This document shows positions 50,662-59,161 of a stretch of DNA of 64,000 bases, piece after piece (the first letter of the stretch is position 1; the number at the start of each line of letters is the position of its first letter). The position numbers were made by a program, and so were the translations under genes. This DNA is from DTGL01 sp038895395 (GTDB lineage Archaea > Iainarchaeota > Iainarchaeia > Iainarchaeales > DTGL01). A model generated the notes under the pieces. It was not told where the DNA came from and made no database searches. It was given only the letters and a program-made list of their open reading frames with translations. Location: NCBI GenBank assembly GCA_038895395.1, contig JAWANJ010000001.1, positions 1 through 64,000 of the forward strand, read 5' to 3'.

Positions 50662-51456
50662 ATGAAAAAACTTGAAGAACATTTTGGCAGAGTCTACAAA
50701 TACATACTGGAAAAGATTGAAAGAAAAGAGGGGCTTGTTTTTCTTGTGATTGACCCTCCAAATCAAACACCTGAAACAGCCGGCTTTCTGGCAAAAATTG
50801 CAGAGAGAGCTGGAATTTCTGCAATAAGCGTAGGTGGCTCAATAGGAGCACAAGGAACATTGCTTGATGACACTATATCAGCAATAAAAGAAAACTGCAA
50901 TATACCTGTTATACTTTTTCCAGGAAATATAGCAACTTTATCATCTAAAGCAGACGCGATCTATTTTATGAGCATGCTTAATTCCCTTGATCCTTACTAT
51001 ATAAGCGGGGCTCAAATAGCTTCAAGTTACCCTGTTAAAAAATCAGGATTAGAAGTTATACCAACATCTTATGTACTTATTGAGCCTGGGAGAGCAGCTG
51101 GCTGGGTTGGAAGGGCCAAGCTCATCCCGAGAGATATGCCTTATTTGGCAGCATATACTGCCTTAGCAGGGCAATACATGGGTTCTCACATCGTTATACT
51201 CGAAGCTGGTGGTGGCGCCAAAGAACATGTGCCACTAGCAATGATTTCAGAAACAAGAGCAACAGTAGACATCCCTATTGTTGTTGCAGGTGGGATAAAA
51301 ACAAGCAAACAGGCTTATAACTGTATAAAAGCTGGTGCAGATATAATACACGTGGGAGCAATAATTGAAAAATTGTCTAATGATCCAAAAAAAGCAGAAA
51401 AACACATGCAAAGCCTAGTCAATGCTGCAAAAAATGCAGCAAAAGTTAGAAAATAA
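50662..51456 (+). CDS. Geranylgeranylglyceryl phosphate synthase
   Basis: Forms the first ether bond of archaeal membrane lipids from sn-glycerol-1-phosphate and GGPP. The 264-residue TIM-barrel protein shows ISAISVGGSIGAQGTLLDDT, IPVILFPGNIATLSSKADA, IPTSYVLIEPGRAAGWVGRA, VILEAGGGAKEHVP and VVAGGIKTSKQAYNCIKAGA, the phosphate-binding loops of group II enzymes. GTGGTG precedes the ATG. With the mevalonate operon and prenyl synthase in the same window, most of the route from acetyl-CoA to the first archaeal lipid intermediate is encoded here; IPP isomerase is not evident. Confidence 0.95.
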   Translation: MKKLEEHFGRVYKYILEKIERKEGLVFLVIDPPNQTPETAGFLAKIAERAGISAISVGGSIGAQGTLLDDTISAIKENCNIPVILFPGNIATLSSKADAIYFMSMLNSLDPYYISGAQIASSYPVKKSGLEVIPTSYVLIEPGRAAGWVGRAKLIPRDMPYLAAYTALAGQYMGSHIVILEAGGGAKEHVPLAMISETRATVDIPIVVAGGIKTSKQAYNCIKAGADIIHVGAIIEKLSNDPKKAEKHMQSLVNAAKNAAKVRK

Positions 51457-51494
51457 TGTTTTGGCTTTTTGTAAAAAATCACGAAGGTTAAAAA

Positions 51495-52592
51495 ATGCCT
51501 AACATATTAAGGGCTTACGCGGACCTTAGAGGAATTCCAATAGAAGAAAATGTAGAAGATACTCTAAACAATATATTAGTCAGCTTACAAAATGAACCTG
51601 AAAATGTTTTTGAGGGTCCTTTCAGAAAAGAGCTGTTGTCTGCCTGTGCAGTTGTTTTAAACGGAATGCCAAAAATAAAAGATCCAGTAAAGCTATTCAA
51701 AAATTTAGTGCTCGCATTCGAAAGGAGGGGCTATTGCATATTTACTAACACAGTCCGACTAGCTTTCAAAAGGCTTTGGGCTGTTGCTAAAAAGCAGAAT
51801 AGAACCAATGAAATGATTGCAATATGGCGCACAATAAAAAATCCTTTTGCAAGAGGCGAAAACGCAAGATACTTGCCAAGAGAAGAACTTTTACAAGCAT
51901 TAAAAACTAGAGATGATTTTGTGAAAGAAATTGCAGCAGAAACCCTTGTGTCAAGAAAAGATTTTACAATAAAGGAAATTAAAGCACTGCTTTCAGAAAA
52001 AAATTTTTTTATTGTTAAAGGTGCTGCAAATGGCCTAGCTAAAAGACCCGATCTTCCATTGCGCTTTCTTGAAAGCCTACTGTCACACCCTTCAGAAGAA
52101 ATTGCTGCCAAGGCCGCATTTGCAATCGCAATTAGAAAAGATATAAATCCAGACTATCTCGAGAAATTAATTTTTTGTAGCAAGTCAAAAAGGTCAAAGA
52201 TCAATCATTGCGGTGTTTTATATGGAATTGCCGATGCTATTAGAGAAAGAAAGGATTTGCCTGAAAAGTTTCTGCTAAAACTAATAACCATAAAAATTCC
52301 AGACAAAGATCTGCTTTATTTGAACTATTATCTCATAAGATACAATGCTGCTTATTCTTTAGCAATGAGTGGTGTCTCTAAAAGCTTTATAAACAACCTT
52401 TTAAATAGATTTCCAGACGAGTCAATCAGGCGTGCTATAATCGATGCTGAAAAAGCAAAACAAAGAAAAGCAGAAGAAGCTAAGATTGCTATTCTTAAAC
52501 ACATCAGAGGCAGTCGTGGCAAAAGGAAACGTACAATGGAAAAGCTAACTTCACCTTTAAGAACCAAAAAAATAAAACCTAAGCATGCATAG
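51495..52592 (+). CDS. HEAT-like helical repeat protein
   Basis: Protein of 365 residues built of helical pairs resembling HEAT repeats, clearest between about 125 and 300: EELLQALKTRDDFVKEIAAE, IKALLSEKNFFIVKGAANGL, RFLESLLSHPSEEIAAKAAF and LEKLIFCSKSKRSKINHCGV. The last 50 residues are strongly basic (HIRGSRGKRKRTMEKL and on), suggesting nucleic-acid contact. No enzyme motif is seen. It lies 38 bases after GGGP synthase and overlaps the convergent epimerase by 14 bases. No function assigned. Confidence 0.75.
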   Translation: MPNILRAYADLRGIPIEENVEDTLNNILVSLQNEPENVFEGPFRKELLSACAVVLNGMPKIKDPVKLFKNLVLAFERRGYCIFTNTVRLAFKRLWAVAKKQNRTNEMIAIWRTIKNPFARGENARYLPREELLQALKTRDDFVKEIAAETLVSRKDFTIKEIKALLSEKNFFIVKGAANGLAKRPDLPLRFLESLLSHPSEEIAAKAAFAIAIRKDINPDYLEKLIFCSKSKRSKINHCGVLYGIADAIRERKDLPEKFLLKLITIKIPDKDLLYLNYYLIRYNAAYSLAMSGVSKSFINNLLNRFPDESIRRAIIDAEKAKQRKAEEAKIAILKHIRGSRGKRKRTMEKLTSPLRTKKIKPKHA

Positions 52593-53499
52593 CTTCTTCT
52601 TTTTTAAAGATTTTGGCAACCTCTCTTACGCCTTTTTTAGCATCCCATTTTGGTTTCCAACCAAGGCTCTTTATCTTGTCTATAGAATAGCACCTGTTTC
52701 TTACAAGTCTTTCAATGTGCTCTGGTGTTACTATAGACTTTCTAAAAAAAATTATGTATAAATAGGCAATAAGTTTGCCGATAAAAATCGGTATCTTTCT
52801 GACTCTGGGCTTTAAGCCAAGTGCCTTTCTAATCTCTATGTAAATTTCTTCTAAAGAGAGCGCATCATCTTCAGCAACAATAAATTTTTCCCCTTCGGTT
52901 GAATCATTCTCAATGCAAAATTTGATAGCATCTACTAGATCATCTATATATATAATTTGCCATTTGTTCTTTCCACTTCCAATTAAAGGAAAACCTTTCT
53001 TCACCAAAGCAAATATCTTTTTCCAATATTCGTTGTTACCTAGCACGATTGCAGGCCTAATTATCGTTACATTTATAAGCTCTTGGTATTCCTCTACCTT
53101 TTGTTCAGCCAAAGCCTTAGATTTTTCATATCTTGTTTCCGGTTTCAAAGGACTTTCTTCAGTTATCGTTCCTTTTTGATCACCATGTACGCCTGCAGTG
53201 CTTATAAAAATAAATCTATCAACCTTTGATTCGCAAGCAGCCCTTATAATGTTTTCAGTGCCATCAACATTGACACTGAAAAGCATTGGCGAATGCTCGT
53301 CAAGTATTGCCGCGCAATGTACTACGGCATAACAACCTTTTACAGCCTCTTTGCACTCATCGTAGTTCAATATGTTGTTGCCTCTTTTGTAGTCAAATTC
53401 CTTTACAACAAAACCAACTCTTTTTAGTTCTTTCACAAGTCTCTCTCCAACAAAACCGCTGCTCCCTGTAACAAGGATTTTTTTCTCTTTTGTAGGCAT
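52579..53499 (-). CDS. NAD-dependent epimerase/dehydratase (extended SDR)
   Basis: Extended short-chain dehydrogenase of 306 residues. Rossmann motif VTGSSGFVGERLVKEL at the N-terminus, FISTAGVHG active-site strand near 100, and the YxxxK pair in RYEKSKALAEQ near 124. Such proteins act on nucleotide sugars, sterol-like or other hydroxy substrates; which applies is not clear. A hydrophobic stretch (FIGKLIAYLYIIFF near 255) may attach it to the membrane, as in some 3-beta-HSD-like members. Stand-alone gene. Confidence 0.88.
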   Translation of the reverse strand: MPTKEKKILVTGSSGFVGERLVKELKRVGFVVKEFDYKRGNNILNYDECKEAVKGCYAVVHCAAILDEHSPMLFSVNVDGTENIIRAACESKVDRFIFISTAGVHGDQKGTITEESPLKPETRYEKSKALAEQKVEEYQELINVTIIRPAIVLGNNEYWKKIFALVKKGFPLIGSGKNKWQIIYIDDLVDAIKFCIENDSTEGEKFIVAEDDALSLEEIYIEIRKALGLKPRVRKIPIFIGKLIAYLYIIFFRKSIVTPEHIERLVRNRCYSIDKIKSLGWKPKWDAKKGVREVAKIFKKEEAMHA

Positions 53500-53576
53500 A
53501 CTAAAAATAAAATGGCAAATTATTAATAAGACTTCTTAAATTCTTGTTAAAAAAATATTCGCCCTGAAACAATATT

Positions 53577-54626
53577 ATGGAAGAGCTTGATTGTTCATTT
53601 GGTGAAGGCGGTGGACAGATAGTCAGAACAGCGCTTGCTTTGGCTGCTCTAACCGGGAAAAGCATAAAGTTAAAAAACATAAGAGCAAAAAGGCCTAAGC
53701 CAGGCCTAATGCCACAGCATCTAACAGCAGTAAAAACACTTGCAAGCATATGTGGTGCCGAACTTAAAGGCGCTTACCTCGGAAGTGAAAATCTTACCTT
53801 TATACCGAAAAAAATTCATAGCGCCAATCTAACTGCAAACATAGGCACTGCAGGAAGTACTTCTCTTTTAATTCAGCAAGTTTTGCCCGTATCACTTGCA
53901 GCTTATATAAAATTGCGAGTTTTGGGTGGTACTGACGTAAACTTTGCTCCAAGTGCAAAATATCTTCAAAAGGTTACTTTTAGCTTTCTGAGTAAAATGG
54001 GGGCTAAGATATCTTTAGATATTATTTCTAGAGGCTATTTTCCAAAAGGTAAAGGGTCTGTTATATTTCAATCAGAGCCAAGCTTTCCATTAAAACCTTT
54101 AAATTTGACTTCTAGAGGTGAGTTAATCTCAATACATTGCTTTTCTCACTGTGCAGGTATGCCTTCAAAAGTTGCAGCAGATATGGCAAAGATTGCAAAA
54201 AAGTACCTTCAAGATTTTGTTGGGGACTTTGAATGGCAAGAGACAATAGAAGCAAAATCCGAAAGCAAAGAAATAAAAGGTTTAGGTATTGATATTTTCG
54301 CAAACTACAGAAACTGCGTACTTGGGGCTAGTTATTCCGCACCACAAGGCACCTCTGCAGATAGTGTTGCAAAAAAAGCAGCCTTTGAACTTGTAAATGA
54401 AATTAATTCACTTGCACCTTTTGACTCGCACATGATTGATCAAATAATACCTTTTTTAGCACTTGCACAAGGCAAAAGCATGGTATACGGTAAAATGACA
54501 GACCACACAAAAACAAATATAGAAATAACTGAAAGATTACTTTCAGTCAAGTTTGATATTAAAGAAGATAATGGTTTCGCTTTAATCTCAGTTGACGGTG
54601 TTTCATTCACTAACCCTTCGTTGTAA
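53577..54626 (+). CDS. rtcA: RNA 3'-terminal phosphate cyclase
   Basis: Converts RNA 3'-phosphate ends to 2',3'-cyclic phosphates through an adenylated His. The 349-residue protein has FGEGGGQIVRTALALAALTG, RPKPGLMPQHLTAVK, GTAGSTSLLIQQVLP and the His region PFDSHMIDQIIPFLALAQG near 290. Length is typical. A TTAAAAAAATATTC element lies 20 to 30 bases before the ATG and no ribosome site is seen, so probably leaderless. The RtcB ligase is not in the window. Confidence 0.95.
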   Translation: MEELDCSFGEGGGQIVRTALALAALTGKSIKLKNIRAKRPKPGLMPQHLTAVKTLASICGAELKGAYLGSENLTFIPKKIHSANLTANIGTAGSTSLLIQQVLPVSLAAYIKLRVLGGTDVNFAPSAKYLQKVTFSFLSKMGAKISLDIISRGYFPKGKGSVIFQSEPSFPLKPLNLTSRGELISIHCFSHCAGMPSKVAADMAKIAKKYLQDFVGDFEWQETIEAKSESKEIKGLGIDIFANYRNCVLGASYSAPQGTSADSVAKKAAFELVNEINSLAPFDSHMIDQIIPFLALAQGKSMVYGKMTDHTKTNIEITERLLSVKFDIKEDNGFALISVDGVSFTNPSL

Positions 54627-54765
54627 AATAATAACATTAACTAATAAAAATAAAAATTTCACAAAGTGTTGAAATGTTTTTATCTAAAAAATGAGCTATT
54701 TATCTTGCGATAACTTTTTATATACCTGTGGTATATATGTGTATAGAATTTTAAATGGTGATTTA

Positions 54766-56712
54766 ATGGTCCAGCTTTTTGTCCCTGGGAAGAAAGATGT
54801 AATTTCTGAAAAGATAAAACCTTTGGAAGAAAAATTTGATCTCATAAAGCAAAGGATTATTGATGAAAACATACAAGATGATAATGTAAGTGCCTTTCTC
54901 TATCAATTCGAAAAAGAGCTAGAAAAAGCCAGAGCAGGTGATGAAAGTGCTTTGAAGAGAGCTGCACTAATTGCAAACACACTAGAAGAACAAATACAAC
55001 AATTATCCCAAAAATATACTTTGGATGAGCTTAGAAGTAAAATAAGGAAACCAATTATTGAGGCACAAGTAAATGCAGAAATCACCCAAAAGCAAACCCA
55101 GCCTAAAGAAGAGGTTTTTAATAATGCGCAAGGCGTAGTAAAACCAACTGAAGAAGAAATTAAAACAAAAGAGGCCTTGCCTAAAGAAGAGCCTAAAACA
55201 CCAAAAACTTCTTTAAAGGAACAAGAAACTGAAGCAAAGGAAGAACTAGCTAAATACACCAAAGATATTTTTGAACCTATAATTGAAGAGAAGCCAACAT
55301 ATGAGGCTGAAAAGGAAGAGATTCCTGAGGAGCTTTTGGAGAAACCTTTGACTGCAGAGGAAATTGAAGAGGAAGAACGACTAACTCGTGCTTTAAAAGA
55401 AGAGGCAGAAGAACTTGTAGAAAATGTTGAAGAAGAACAAAAAGAAGAGCAAACACTATCTGAAGAACAACCTTTGATACAAACTGAGAAAAAGCCAAAG
55501 AAAAGCAAGCACAAGCCAAGCATTTCAATAGCATCTTTTGACAAGGAAACTGCTGAAGCTATATTTAAAAAATCACTGGATCTTATCAAAAAGTCTCAGC
55601 TAGAAACAGGTGGTATAACAGTAGGTACAACCACATCTCTTCACTATATTTATCCAAGAGCTCACTTGCTATCGACTCTTGGGTTGATTCGTGCGGGAAA
55701 ATATGAAGAAGCAAAGAAAGCATTGCTGTTTGCAATAAAGGGTCAAAACAAGCATACGGGTGCACTGCCTCAAAGATGGGACTATAATGGTAATGATGTA
55801 AGTTATCGCAAAGTAGAACCTGACTGTACAGCACTTTTCTTGTATGTTTTTGCAGATTATGTACTGAAAAGCTCTGATTATGAATTTGCAGAACATTACT
55901 GGGAAAGAATTGAAAAGGCCATCGACTTTATTGATTCTAAGATAGTACCTGGCAAAAACCTTGTGTTAACTCCAGCATCTATTCACGAATATCCTCCAAT
56001 GGATGCAGGCTATGAAATTTGGTGTAATGCAGTTTGTGGAGCGGCTTTTAGAGACATAAGCATTGTTGCTGACAGAATAAGACTCCAGCATCGTGCCTTA
56101 GATAAGCAAAATCTCTTACGTGAAGCCATAATGTCTTTCATGTGGAACAGTCGCTTAAACACATTCATAAAAACAATAAAGGTCGAAGACGCTACGAGTG
56201 TTATCCTAGGTCCAGACGCTTCTGTATTGGCTCTTTCCTTCTTTAATATATTCCCACCAACAGATGATAGGCTAAAGAGCACAGTGGAATTTACATCAAA
56301 GAACTTGAAATATCAGCCATTAGGTGGCATAATGGATTATCCACCAACTTATGGCCAAGAGAATAGTGGCACAGGAGCAAACACTCTATTTACGCTACTC
56401 CTTACAGATTATTACATCTCTCAAAACAACTTTGAAGAGGCAAAGAGCTACCTGCAATGGGCTCTAAGTGTAGCTTATGATGGAAAACTTCCAAAGTATA
56501 TAGCAACGGTAGAGGATTTCGAAGCACTTGTTTCCGACCTCAACGATGCTGGCCTATTAGATCGAGAAACCCTTTCTATGATTGAAAACACAAGAAAGCA
56601 TCCTGACTATTCAAATAGCATAGCACACATACTCGAACCATACTTGCCAGCACATAGCATGTACGTAGTTGTGTGGGAGCATTTCAAGTCACAATTTGGA
56701 GACAAAATATAA
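54766..56712 (+). CDS. GH15-like six-hairpin glycosidase with long acidic N-terminal region
   Basis: Protein of 648 residues in two parts. Residues 1 to about 255 are helical then low-complexity, very rich in Glu and Lys (e.g. KEEPKTPKTSLKEQETEAKE), probably disordered or coiled coil. Residues about 260 to 648 form an (alpha/alpha)6 barrel like GH15 glucoamylases: GGITVGTTTSLHYIYPRAHL, RKVEPDCTALFLYVFADYV, MDAGYEIWCNAVCGAAFRD and GGIMDYPPTYGQENSGTGAN. No signal peptide, so intracellular. Hydrolysis or phosphorolysis of alpha-glucans fits the 30-36 kb locus, but the catalytic Glu pair is not certain. GGTGAT lies before ATG 54766. Confidence 0.82.
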   Translation: MVQLFVPGKKDVISEKIKPLEEKFDLIKQRIIDENIQDDNVSAFLYQFEKELEKARAGDESALKRAALIANTLEEQIQQLSQKYTLDELRSKIRKPIIEAQVNAEITQKQTQPKEEVFNNAQGVVKPTEEEIKTKEALPKEEPKTPKTSLKEQETEAKEELAKYTKDIFEPIIEEKPTYEAEKEEIPEELLEKPLTAEEIEEEERLTRALKEEAEELVENVEEEQKEEQTLSEEQPLIQTEKKPKKSKHKPSISIASFDKETAEAIFKKSLDLIKKSQLETGGITVGTTTSLHYIYPRAHLLSTLGLIRAGKYEEAKKALLFAIKGQNKHTGALPQRWDYNGNDVSYRKVEPDCTALFLYVFADYVLKSSDYEFAEHYWERIEKAIDFIDSKIVPGKNLVLTPASIHEYPPMDAGYEIWCNAVCGAAFRDISIVADRIRLQHRALDKQNLLREAIMSFMWNSRLNTFIKTIKVEDATSVILGPDASVLALSFFNIFPPTDDRLKSTVEFTSKNLKYQPLGGIMDYPPTYGQENSGTGANTLFTLLLTDYYISQNNFEEAKSYLQWALSVAYDGKLPKYIATVEDFEALVSDLNDAGLLDRETLSMIENTRKHPDYSNSIAHILEPYLPAHSMYVVVWEHFKSQFGDKI

Positions 56713-56720
56713 TATAAGCA

Positions 56721-56728
56721 TTTTTTTT
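56721..56728 (+). terminator. Oligo-T tract after the GH15-like gene
   Basis: Eight T follow the stop codon at 56712 by 8 bases, in the 17-base gap before the convergent tmk stop. Archaeal termination typically occurs at such T tracts without a hairpin. Confidence 0.45.
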
Positions 56729-56729
56729 A

Positions 56730-57341
56730 CTAGGTCTTTATTACCTTACCAACCTCTCTTTTTACGCTTTCAAAAACTTCGTCAGTTGTTTTGTTTGCAT
56801 CAATTATTTTTATGTTCTCATCTGGCAAAATGTCTGGAAGTCTCAAATAAACACTTCTTACGTCTGCCAAGAAATCTTTTTTTTCAAATTTTTCCCTGGT
56901 TTTTCTTTCTGCACTCATTCTTGCCATAGCAATGTCAACATCTACGTCGAGTATAAGCACAAGATCTGGGATAAGCATCCTTTTATGTGCTGCTATGATT
57001 TTTTCTATGGGAATTCCTTGTGTGTGCTGATAGCATATTGTAGAATACTTGTATCTGTCGCATAAAACTATTGAATTCAAACGAAGTGCCGGTTTTATCA
57101 CATTTTCAATATGTTGTTTTCGATCTTCTAAATATAAACTTAGCATGAGCTTTGCCTTTTCACTAGGCTCTTTATCCAACCTCAATATATTCCTTATATG
57201 TTTCCCAGCACCTGAATAAGTGGGCTCTCTGGTCAGCAATATATTGTCAAATTCCATAGAAAAAAGCCACTTTGCTGTAAGACTTAACATAGTACCTTTT
57301 CCACAACCGTCTATACCTTCAAAAACTATAAACTTTCCCAT
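56730..57341 (-). CDS. tmk: Thymidylate kinase
   Basis: Phosphorylates dTMP to dTDP. The 203-residue protein starts MGKFIVFEGIDGCGKGTMLS (P-loop GIDGCGKGT), then LLTREPTYSGAGKHIR, LYLEDRKQHIENVIKPAL and VLCDRYKYSTICYQ, the DRY-type motif. A longer frame exists upstream, but family alignment starts at ATG 57341. Works downstream of the ThyX at 9.8 kb. Confidence 0.94.
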   Translation of the reverse strand: MGKFIVFEGIDGCGKGTMLSLTAKWLFSMEFDNILLTREPTYSGAGKHIRNILRLDKEPSEKAKLMLSLYLEDRKQHIENVIKPALRLNSIVLCDRYKYSTICYQHTQGIPIEKIIAAHKRMLIPDLVLILDVDVDIAMARMSAERKTREKFEKKDFLADVRSVYLRLPDILPDENIKIIDANKTTDEVFESVKREVGKVIKT

Positions 57342-57420
57342 CCCAACCACAAGAGTATTAGAACAAAAATATATAAAAATCAATTCAATAAAGAATCAAT
57401 AAGTAAAAATAAAAATGCAA

Positions 57421-57491
57421 GCGGCTGTGGTCTAATGGCAGGATACCAGCTTCCCAAGCTGGTTGTCCGGGTTCAAATCCCGGCAGCCGCA
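57421..57491 (+). tRNA. tRNA-Gly (CCC)
   Basis: Acceptor GCGGCTG with CAGCCGC, anticodon arm CCAGC-TTCCCAA-GCTGG, T-arm CCGGG-TTCAAAT-CCCGG, discriminator A. No intron, no encoded CCA. Twenty bases before the Nudix-like gene. Confidence 0.95.
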
Positions 57492-57511
57492 AAATTTGGT
57501 GGTGTTTTAAA

Positions 57512-58054
57512 TTGGATGACTTTTTCAATGATGAAAATGAAGAACTTGAGTATTTTGACTCTGCAGGATTTTTCAAAGGTTTTTCGAATAGAAAAACTAT
57601 CCATGAAAATGGCTTTTGGCATAAAGGGGTTCATGTTTGGGTTTTTAACAGCAAAGGACAACTTTTCCTAAAAAAAAGATCTAAATACAAGAAGATACAC
57701 CCTTTACACTGGGAAGACGTTGGAGAACACCTAAAACCAAATGAAGACTTTAAAGACGCGGCGTTAAGGGGCTTAAAAGAGGAACTTAACGTTGATGAGA
57801 GCAAAATAAAAGAATTGTATAAAGTTAAAAGTTTGAAGATGGAGTTTGGTAAAGATCGCGAGTTCATAGAGCTTTGGTTTTGCGTATATGATGGTCCTTT
57901 ACAAGAATCTAAAGAAAGTTTTGGTGGGAGATTTTTTGAAATTGAAGAAATTAAAAACATGCTAAAAAACAGATCGATGATTACACCATGGTTTAAGGAA
58001 CTTTTTTACTGGTGTTTGAAGGAAGTAGCATGGCCAAAGAAAAAATTTCAATGA
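57512..58054 (+). CDS. Degenerate Nudix protein resembling IPP isomerase type 1/YfcD
   Basis: Protein of 180 residues with the layout of the IDI-1/YfcD Nudix group: IHENGFWHKGVHVWVFNSKG, QLFLKKRSKYKKIHPLHWED, then the Nudix region GEHLKPNEDFKDAALRGLKE and a C-terminal ITPWFKEL. The Nudix box is altered: the first Gly is Glu-shifted and the RE of RExxEE is RG, though the EE pair stays. The Cys essential in IPP isomerase (VCGHP) is Gly here (VGEHL). So it is probably not an isomerase, and its hydrolase activity is in doubt. TTG start with GGTGGTG before it; overlaps the RNase P gene by 25 bases. Confidence 0.82.
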   Translation: MDDFFNDENEELEYFDSAGFFKGFSNRKTIHENGFWHKGVHVWVFNSKGQLFLKKRSKYKKIHPLHWEDVGEHLKPNEDFKDAALRGLKEELNVDESKIKELYKVKSLKMEFGKDREFIELWFCVYDGPLQESKESFGGRFFEIEEIKNMLKNRSMITPWFKELFYWCLKEVAWPKKKFQ

Positions 58055-58395
58055 AGGAAGAGATGCGCATAGTTGCCTTGAATCGAATCCACAAACTTTT
58101 TGAACAAGCTGAAAAAAATTTTACTCAAAGGCCTGACAGAAGCAAGCGTTATGTTGAACTTGCAAGAAAAATAGCAATGCGCCATAATATTAAATTTGAT
58201 GTTAAGCTTAAAAAAAAGTTTTGTAAAAAATGCGGTGCATATCTTGTAATTGGAAAAAACGCAAAGATCAGAGTTTCTGGAAGATTATTAAAGATAACAT
58301 GTTGCGAGTGTAACTTCACGAGAAAAATTGGGTTAAAAGAGAAAAAGAGCACTAAAGATGTCGGGAAAAACATACGAAATAACGATCCCAAATAA
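58030..58395 (+). CDS. rnp4: RNase P protein component 4 (Rpp21/Rpr2)
   Basis: Protein subunit of archaeal RNase P, which trims tRNA 5' ends. The 121-residue protein has an N-terminal helical part with RSKRYVELARKIAMRHNIKF and the zinc ribbon FCKKCGAYLVIG plus CCECNFTRK. Rpp21 normally pairs with Rpp29. AAGGAAG precedes ATG 58030. Its last 63 bases are overlapped on the other strand by the prepilin peptidase gene. Confidence 0.92.
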   Translation: MAKEKISMKEEMRIVALNRIHKLFEQAEKNFTQRPDRSKRYVELARKIAMRHNIKFDVKLKKKFCKKCGAYLVIGKNAKIRVSGRLLKITCCECNFTRKIGLKEKKSTKDVGKNIRNNDPK

Positions 58396-59160
58396 AAGAA
58401 AAGGAGCAAAAGGTGGTAGATTCCTGTAAACAGGAACTTTCTTTACGCCTTTTCTTTTCAAAAGCTTTTTGTCTTTTTCTGAGATTACTCCCTTAAAACC
58501 ACCAAATAGCTTTGCTAGATTAGTATCCAAATGTTCCTTGGCTATGATTTCGTCCTCTTCAAGTGCATCCACATTTACCCAATGAAGAAACAAAGTATCT
58601 TGTATCTGTGTTCTGAAAGATAAAAAAATAATTGATAAAAATAGTGGTATTGACATAAGCGCAAGCGCGACTATGCTAATTGCGTTAAACACAAAGTAAA
58701 GCAAGTAAAAATAAAACATCAAAAATAGCCCCAAAATCGAAGCAATAAAAAAATCTTTTCCTATGATTAACTTTTTTTTCTTATTATTCAAAAACTTTAC
58801 AATGCTTGCTGCAGATATTATGCCTGTACTCGTAAGTGACGCAACTAGCACAACATTGAAAAAAAATGGTTGTCCTTTGTAAAAAGGTAACAAAAGCGAT
58901 AGCCCCACTAAGAACTTTACATCTCCTCCGCCTATTTTGCCTGCATAATATAGCAAATAAGTAAAACAAAAAACAAAGGCGGGTATCAAAAGAACGATCG
59001 GATCTTCACCTAAAAAAACATCCAGGATAATAAAAAGCAACCCACTTGTTATCATTGGATACGTAACCTTATCATATATTAAGCCTTTTCTTATGTCGGT
59101 ATATGCTGACACTAAAGCACAAATAAATGCAATAAAAAACCTTGCCTCTTCAAGCAACAT
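58333..59160 (-). CDS. Type IV prepilin/preflagellin peptidase (A24 family)
   Basis: Membrane aspartic peptidase that removes class III signal peptides of archaeal pilins or archaellins. The 275-residue protein has several membrane segments; the two catalytic Asp are in SAYTDIRKGLIYD near residue 22 and KIGGGDVKFLVGL near 80. The C-terminal part includes a soluble loop and a final membrane segment. It starts one base after the srp54 stop, at the end of the targeting operon, which suits an exported-protein role. No pilin or archaellin genes are in the window. Confidence 0.9.
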   Translation of the reverse strand: MLLEEARFFIAFICALVSAYTDIRKGLIYDKVTYPMITSGLLFIILDVFLGEDPIVLLIPAFVFCFTYLLYYAGKIGGGDVKFLVGLSLLLPFYKGQPFFFNVVLVASLTSTGIISAASIVKFLNNKKKKLIIGKDFFIASILGLFLMFYFYLLYFVFNAISIVALALMSIPLFLSIIFLSFRTQIQDTLFLHWVNVDALEEDEIIAKEHLDTNLAKLFGGFKGVISEKDKKLLKRKGVKKVPVYRNLPPFAPFLLFGIVISYVFPDIFSALFLF

Positions 59161-59161
59161 G

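Noticed and set aside
54903..55589. Minus-strand open frame of 228 codons, very Ser-rich
   Set aside because: It is the complement of the Glu/Lys-rich leader of the GH15-like gene; poly-Ser/Phe is what GAA/GAG-rich DNA gives in reverse.
57512..58054. IPP isomerase type 1 as the name for the Nudix-like gene
   Set aside because: The catalytic Cys is absent (VGEHL in place of VCGHP) and the Nudix box is altered.
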